Origin: an uncultured Eubacterium sp.
GTDB lineage: Bacteria > Bacillota > Clostridia > Lachnospirales > Lachnospiraceae
Assembly: GCA_910586225.1 (NCBI GenBank)
Contig: CAJUIL010000002.1
Location: forward strand, 1-64,000
Length of the DNA: 64,000 nt
Direction: 5' to 3'
Shown: in pieces, positions 60,761 to 64,000 of the stretch
Layout: every line of letters begins with the position of its first letter
Position numbering within the stretch: position 1 is the stretch's first letter
Notes under the pieces: generated by a model
Seen by the model: the letters and a program-made list of their open reading frames with translations, nothing else
Told to the model about the DNA's origin: nothing
Databases searched by the model: none
Position numbers and translations under genes: made by a program

Positions 60761-62248
60761 ATGAATGTCAAACAACGGATTGCTGCAGGCATGGCAGCGG
60801 TGCTGCTGGCCGGCAGCATTTTAGGTAATTCGATACAGATACAGGCACAGGTAGTACAGACGCAGGACAACTGCAGCAAAGCTATGCAGACGGAATTTAT
60901 CCAGTCGGAGGATCTGCTGCTGCGTGCGGGCAGATTTGCGCTGAACCATATTCAGGTGGATGACTCTTACAATCTGGCGGAGAGTGTATGGGCGGACAGC
61001 GGGAGCGATTATTATTTCAGCCTGCTGCAGACGGAGGAAAAGAAGCTGTATCTGAATCTGAAAAAGCAGGCAGACCGTTATTTGAATGGAACAGAGCAGT
61101 TTCAGGTGACAGAGGTAAGCCGCGGCGGGCAGAGCGCGTCGGTTTGCATTCTGCCGCTTGTTTCTTATGAGGGGCTTGCCACACAGCAGATGAAAAAGGT
61201 ATTTTACTGCTTTTTGTTTGAGAATCCGCAGTATTATTTTATAAGAAACTCGGTTATCTATTCAGAAAATACGAAGATGATGACGGTTGGATTATACGAT
61301 CGCTTTGCGGACGGAGCCGAAAGGGCGGAGTATACGAGGCAGCTTGCTGTACAGCTGCAGCTGTGGGAGGAACAGATCAGCGCTGCACAGACGGAGTGGG
61401 AGAAAGAACAGCTGATCCATAAAATTGTATGTGACCACGTTGCATATGACGAAGCAATGGATGAAAATGATCCGGATGATAAGCAGATGAGCCAAAGCTG
61501 CATCAGTGCGGTTTTATTTGATCGTAAGACAGTCTGTGCGGGATATGCGCAGATGTTCGCGCTGCTCTGCGGGCGGGCAGGTATTACCTGCGTCACTGTG
61601 ACCAGTCCAGGCCACGCCTGGAATAAGGTACGGCTGGGAAACGTCTGGTATAATGTGGATTGTACCTGGAACGATTCCCGCGGTGACGACACATTTTTAA
61701 ACGTTACGGACGCACAGCTTTTGGCTGCGGATACACAGCTTTTAGAACACACGCTGTCTGAAGAATGGACAGAGCTTGCACCTGCCTGTACGACAGCCTT
61801 TGACCGGGAAGCAGGCTCCCAGTTGGATGCAGACCTAGAACCGGAGACAAATATGCAGTCTGGGGCGGACGAGGCGCAAGACGCAGGTACATCTGCAGAT
61901 CTTACGTCAGACGGCGCTGGGGCGGAAGTGCAGCAGGACGGAGCATCCGGAAATGTGCAGGCACCTGCAAATCTTGTGGAGAATGTAGTATTGAGCAGCG
62001 AGGAAAAGGGCAGGCTTGCCGTCAGCTTCGCGCCGCTGGAGGGATGTGACGGTTATACGGTGCAGTATGCGTCAAATAATGCGATGCTTCCGGCAGATAA
62101 GGTGGATGTGGAGTCAGCTTCTTTTATGATTGAAGGATTAAAAAGCGGGAAAGCTTATTATGTCAGAGTACGGGCATACCGATGGAACAGCAACGGCGAA
62201 AAGCTGTACGGGACTTTTTCAAAAAAAGTGAAAGGGACTGTGATGTAA
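60761..62248 (+). CDS. Secreted transglutaminase-like protein with FN3 domain
   Basis: A 495-residue exported protein. The signal peptide covers about 1-30. A transglutaminase/protease-like core (about 200-310) has the triad C259 (TVCAGYAQMFALLC), H285 (SPGHAWNKVR) and D300 (VWYNVDCTWND). An acidic linker of about 65 residues with an Ala/Asp/Gln-rich low-complexity sequence follows, then a C-terminal FN3 domain. In Firmicutes such proteins may cut or link cell wall peptides or proteins; the reaction is not known. Its stop overlaps the next start (TAATG). Confidence 0.88.
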   Translation: MNVKQRIAAGMAAVLLAGSILGNSIQIQAQVVQTQDNCSKAMQTEFIQSEDLLLRAGRFALNHIQVDDSYNLAESVWADSGSDYYFSLLQTEEKKLYLNLKKQADRYLNGTEQFQVTEVSRGGQSASVCILPLVSYEGLATQQMKKVFYCFLFENPQYYFIRNSVIYSENTKMMTVGLYDRFADGAERAEYTRQLAVQLQLWEEQISAAQTEWEKEQLIHKIVCDHVAYDEAMDENDPDDKQMSQSCISAVLFDRKTVCAGYAQMFALLCGRAGITCVTVTSPGHAWNKVRLGNVWYNVDCTWNDSRGDDTFLNVTDAQLLAADTQLLEHTLSEEWTELAPACTTAFDREAGSQLDADLEPETNMQSGADEAQDAGTSADLTSDGAGAEVQQDGASGNVQAPANLVENVVLSSEEKGRLAVSFAPLEGCDGYTVQYASNNAMLPADKVDVESASFMIEGLKSGKAYYVRVRAYRWNSNGEKLYGTFSKKVKGTVM

Positions 62249-63516
62249 TGGCAAAAAGGAAGAAAAAACAAGAAGTGATCCTGACGCCGGAGCAGCAGCG
62301 GGAAGCGGATTACCAAAAGGCGGTCAGACGCATGGAGGGCGCGGAAAAGATGCTGCAGCCGGAGGACCGGGTGCATATGTATAAAGAAGCCATACAAATG
62401 TTTGAGGCGCTGGAGGATTATGAAGATAGCGAGGCGCGCAGGAAGCGCTGTAAAAAGCGGCTGCCGCTGGCCAGAAGAGAGCACCGGGAGGAGGTATACC
62501 AGACTGGTATGCAGATGAAGGCGGAGGCAAAAAGCTCTGCGGATTATGAAGCGGCGATCGCCCAGTTTCAGCGTCTGCGTCGTGAGTATAAGGATATTCC
62601 GGACCAGATTGAGGAGTGCAAGCAGTTAAAGGAAAAAGCGCGTAAAAATGAAAGGAAGAAAAACGCGTTCGGAAAGCTTATGGCTGCAGCTGTATTTGCT
62701 GCGGTTCTTGCATTGGCGGTATTTCTTTGCTCGCCGGCGGCATTTTATCTGGAGGGCAGCTTTTTAATGAGTATCCATGATTATGAGCGGGCCAATACGG
62801 TCTTTGCGAAAAGTAAGGGATATAAGGATACAAAGCAGCGTGTACGGGAATGCAATTATAAAAGAGCGATGCTCGCGGCGCGGGACGGCGACTTTCAAAA
62901 GTCGGTGAAGCTGCTTCATGAAAAGGTCGGTGATTATAAAGACGCGCTGGAAAAAAAGGCGCGGTTTGAAAAGAAGCTGCTGGCACAGGCCGAGCTTGGC
63001 GATACGGTGACTTATGGCACGTCAAAGTGGATCGTGGCGGATTTTGCAGATGGTACAGACAGCGGGGAAAGGAAGCTGCTGCTGGTACGCAGAAAGCCGG
63101 TAAAGGCGCAGACGCCGTATCAGCAGGCAGGGCAGCCGTCTGTTTGGGAAAGCTCAGGAATGCGGGAATGGCTGAACCAGACTTTTTTTGAGAGCAATTT
63201 TTCCCGTTATGAGCAGGAAGCAATCTTAGAATCGGATATTATTACGCCGGCGAACAGCGTCTATGGGACGAACGGCGGCAATACAACGCGTGACCGTGTA
63301 TTTCTGCTTGATGAAGCCGAAGCGGAGCGATATCAAAAGCTGCTCAAGCTGGAGGATAACCAGAAGGCATGGTGGCTGCGCACGCCTGGAAAGGCGGAGG
63401 ACAGCGCAGCATTTGTATCAGCGGATGGCAGCATCATGCAGTATGGGTATGCGGCGGATTCCAAGGAGCTTGCCGTACGGCCGGCTGTGTGGGTTGGCAT
63501 TTCAAAAAAGGAGTAG
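62248..63516 (+). CDS. DUF6273 membrane protein with TPR-like repeats
   Basis: A 422-residue protein. The N-terminal cytoplasmic part (1-140) is basic and carries repeats of the type YEDSEARRKRCKKR and YKDIPDQIEECKQL. One transmembrane helix (MAAAVFAAVLALAVFLC) lies near 150-170. Outside, further YKDTKQRVRECNYKRA-type repeats (about 190-245) are followed by the DUF6273 domain (about 255-420: SVWESSGMREWLNQTFF, WWLRTPG, AVRPAVWV), which resembles formylglycine-generating/C-type-lectin-like folds. The start at 62248 overlaps the upstream stop. Function unknown. Confidence 0.8.
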   Translation: MAKRKKKQEVILTPEQQREADYQKAVRRMEGAEKMLQPEDRVHMYKEAIQMFEALEDYEDSEARRKRCKKRLPLARREHREEVYQTGMQMKAEAKSSADYEAAIAQFQRLRREYKDIPDQIEECKQLKEKARKNERKKNAFGKLMAAAVFAAVLALAVFLCSPAAFYLEGSFLMSIHDYERANTVFAKSKGYKDTKQRVRECNYKRAMLAARDGDFQKSVKLLHEKVGDYKDALEKKARFEKKLLAQAELGDTVTYGTSKWIVADFADGTDSGERKLLLVRRKPVKAQTPYQQAGQPSVWESSGMREWLNQTFFESNFSRYEQEAILESDIITPANSVYGTNGGNTTRDRVFLLDEAEAERYQKLLKLEDNQKAWWLRTPGKAEDSAAFVSADGSIMQYGYAADSKELAVRPAVWVGISKKE

Positions 63517-63521
63517 ATCAG

Positions 63522-64000
63522 ATGCAACAGTTTAAGAAAATGAGCGCCGCGATCGCGACCGGCGTGTTGTGCTTGTCCATTTTGACAGGCTGTGGAGCGA
63601 ATGAAAAGAAGGACTCTGCACAAACGCAGCTTGATGAAGCTGCCGGGCAGACCGCAGTAGAAGACGCGGATATGGAGCCGTCAGACGATCCGGCAGCAGG
63701 AGAGGAAAATCGTGCGGCTGGATTCAGCCTGGGCGAGTTTTCTGGGCAGGATGTGAACGGAGCTGCTTATACAAACGAAATATTTCAGGACTATGATCTG
63801 ACGATGGTCAATATATTTACAACCTGGTGTACGCCATGCATTAATGAAATTCCGGATCTGGAGAAGCTGCATCAGGAGATGGCCGATCAGGGCGTGAATA
63901 TTGTTGGCGTTGTGATGGACGCTGTTGACATGGATGGAAATATTGATAAGGATGCCGTTGAAAAAGCGAAGGTGCTTGCGGAGCGTACCGGTGCTTCGTA
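63522..64000 (+). CDS. TlpA/ResA-like thioredoxin lipoprotein (partial)
   Basis: The gene runs off the window; 159 codons are seen. The signal peptide ends in the lipobox LTGC (Cys about 27). An acidic linker follows, then a thioredoxin fold of the TlpA/ResA type (FSLGEFSGQDVNG, LTMVNIFTTWCTPCINEIPD). The active site is C-T-P-C within WCTPC. Such proteins reduce exported disulphides or serve in cytochrome maturation or redox stress. AGGAG, overlapping the end of the upstream gene, lies 8 nt before the ATG; the gap is only 5 nt, so it shares the operon. Confidence 0.9.
   Translation, partial: MQQFKKMSAAIATGVLCLSILTGCGANEKKDSAQTQLDEAAGQTAVEDADMEPSDDPAAGEENRAAGFSLGEFSGQDVNGAAYTNEIFQDYDLTMVNIFTTWCTPCINEIPDLEKLHQEMADQGVNIVGVVMDAVDMDGNIDKDAVEKAKVLAERTGAS

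Overview
The window looks like a chromosomal segment of a low-to-medium G+C, Gram-positive anaerobe of the Clostridia, most like a Lachnospiraceae. The reasons are strong AGGAGG-type ribosome binding sites, TTGACA/TATAAT promoters (several with an extended TGC before the -10), an S-box riboswitch on metK, HprK/RapZ/WhiA, an ECF ThiT, fibronectin-repeat lysozymes and YvyF-like zinc-ribbon/HTH proteins. Nothing points to an outer membrane. I cannot name a genus or species from sequence alone. I see no rRNA, tRNA, CRISPR array or intact insertion sequence.

Bases 1-5960 are an A+T-rich accessory block full of broken genes. It holds an AAA ATPase whose overlapping partner gene has been lost, an ABC-2-type permease with an in-frame stop, a DUF5348 gene, a small HTH-like protein, a secreted protein, a DUF1848 protein with a C-terminal Cys cluster, the last third of a type I restriction HsdR, and a fragment of a histidine kinase. 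An intact response regulator/histidine kinase pair follows (6038-9035). Next come a GH13 enzyme with a repetitive linker (minus strand), a secreted SGNH esterase, an unknown membrane-anchored protein, and thiT (minus strand).

From 15.5 to 45 kb the content is mostly core: pth-mfd and a SurA/PrsA-like lipoprotein; a heterodimeric ABC exporter pair; murA; an HD-GYP phosphodiesterase (minus); the SAM riboswitch and metK; a second two-component system followed by an RluA-type pseudouridine synthase, an AI-2E permease and an orphan sugar-binding lipoprotein; a possible small structured RNA; a zinc-ribbon/HTH regulator; ftsH and uvrC; and the tightly packed hprK-M18 peptidase-murB-rapZ-whiA-diacylglycerol kinase run. 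This last run joins carbon control, cell wall precursor synthesis and division.

From 45 to 50 kb lie a second zinc-ribbon/HTH protein (minus), a MATE transporter with a G9 tract in its leader, and a YtrA-type GntR regulator in an operon with an ABC ATPase and two membrane proteins. That operon has a clear palindrome over its -10. About 1.6 kb of gene-poor, decayed DNA follows (49986-51600).

The last 12 kb hold a small secreted protein, a 751-residue protein with an N-terminal cyclic-nucleotide-binding-like fold, putP (minus), a DegV protein, and an 80-residue protein with eight cysteines at exact eight-residue spacing in two copies. They end in a cell-envelope group: FN3/Big2/GH25 lysozyme, glutamate racemase, transglutaminase-FN3 protein, a DUF6273 membrane protein and a TlpA-like lipoprotein that runs off the window. 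The most novel-looking items are the (C-x7)4 double-repeat protein, the 751-residue cNMP-like protein, the candidate RNA at 33.9-34.0 kb, and a palindrome shared by the thiT/pth and murA upstream regions.
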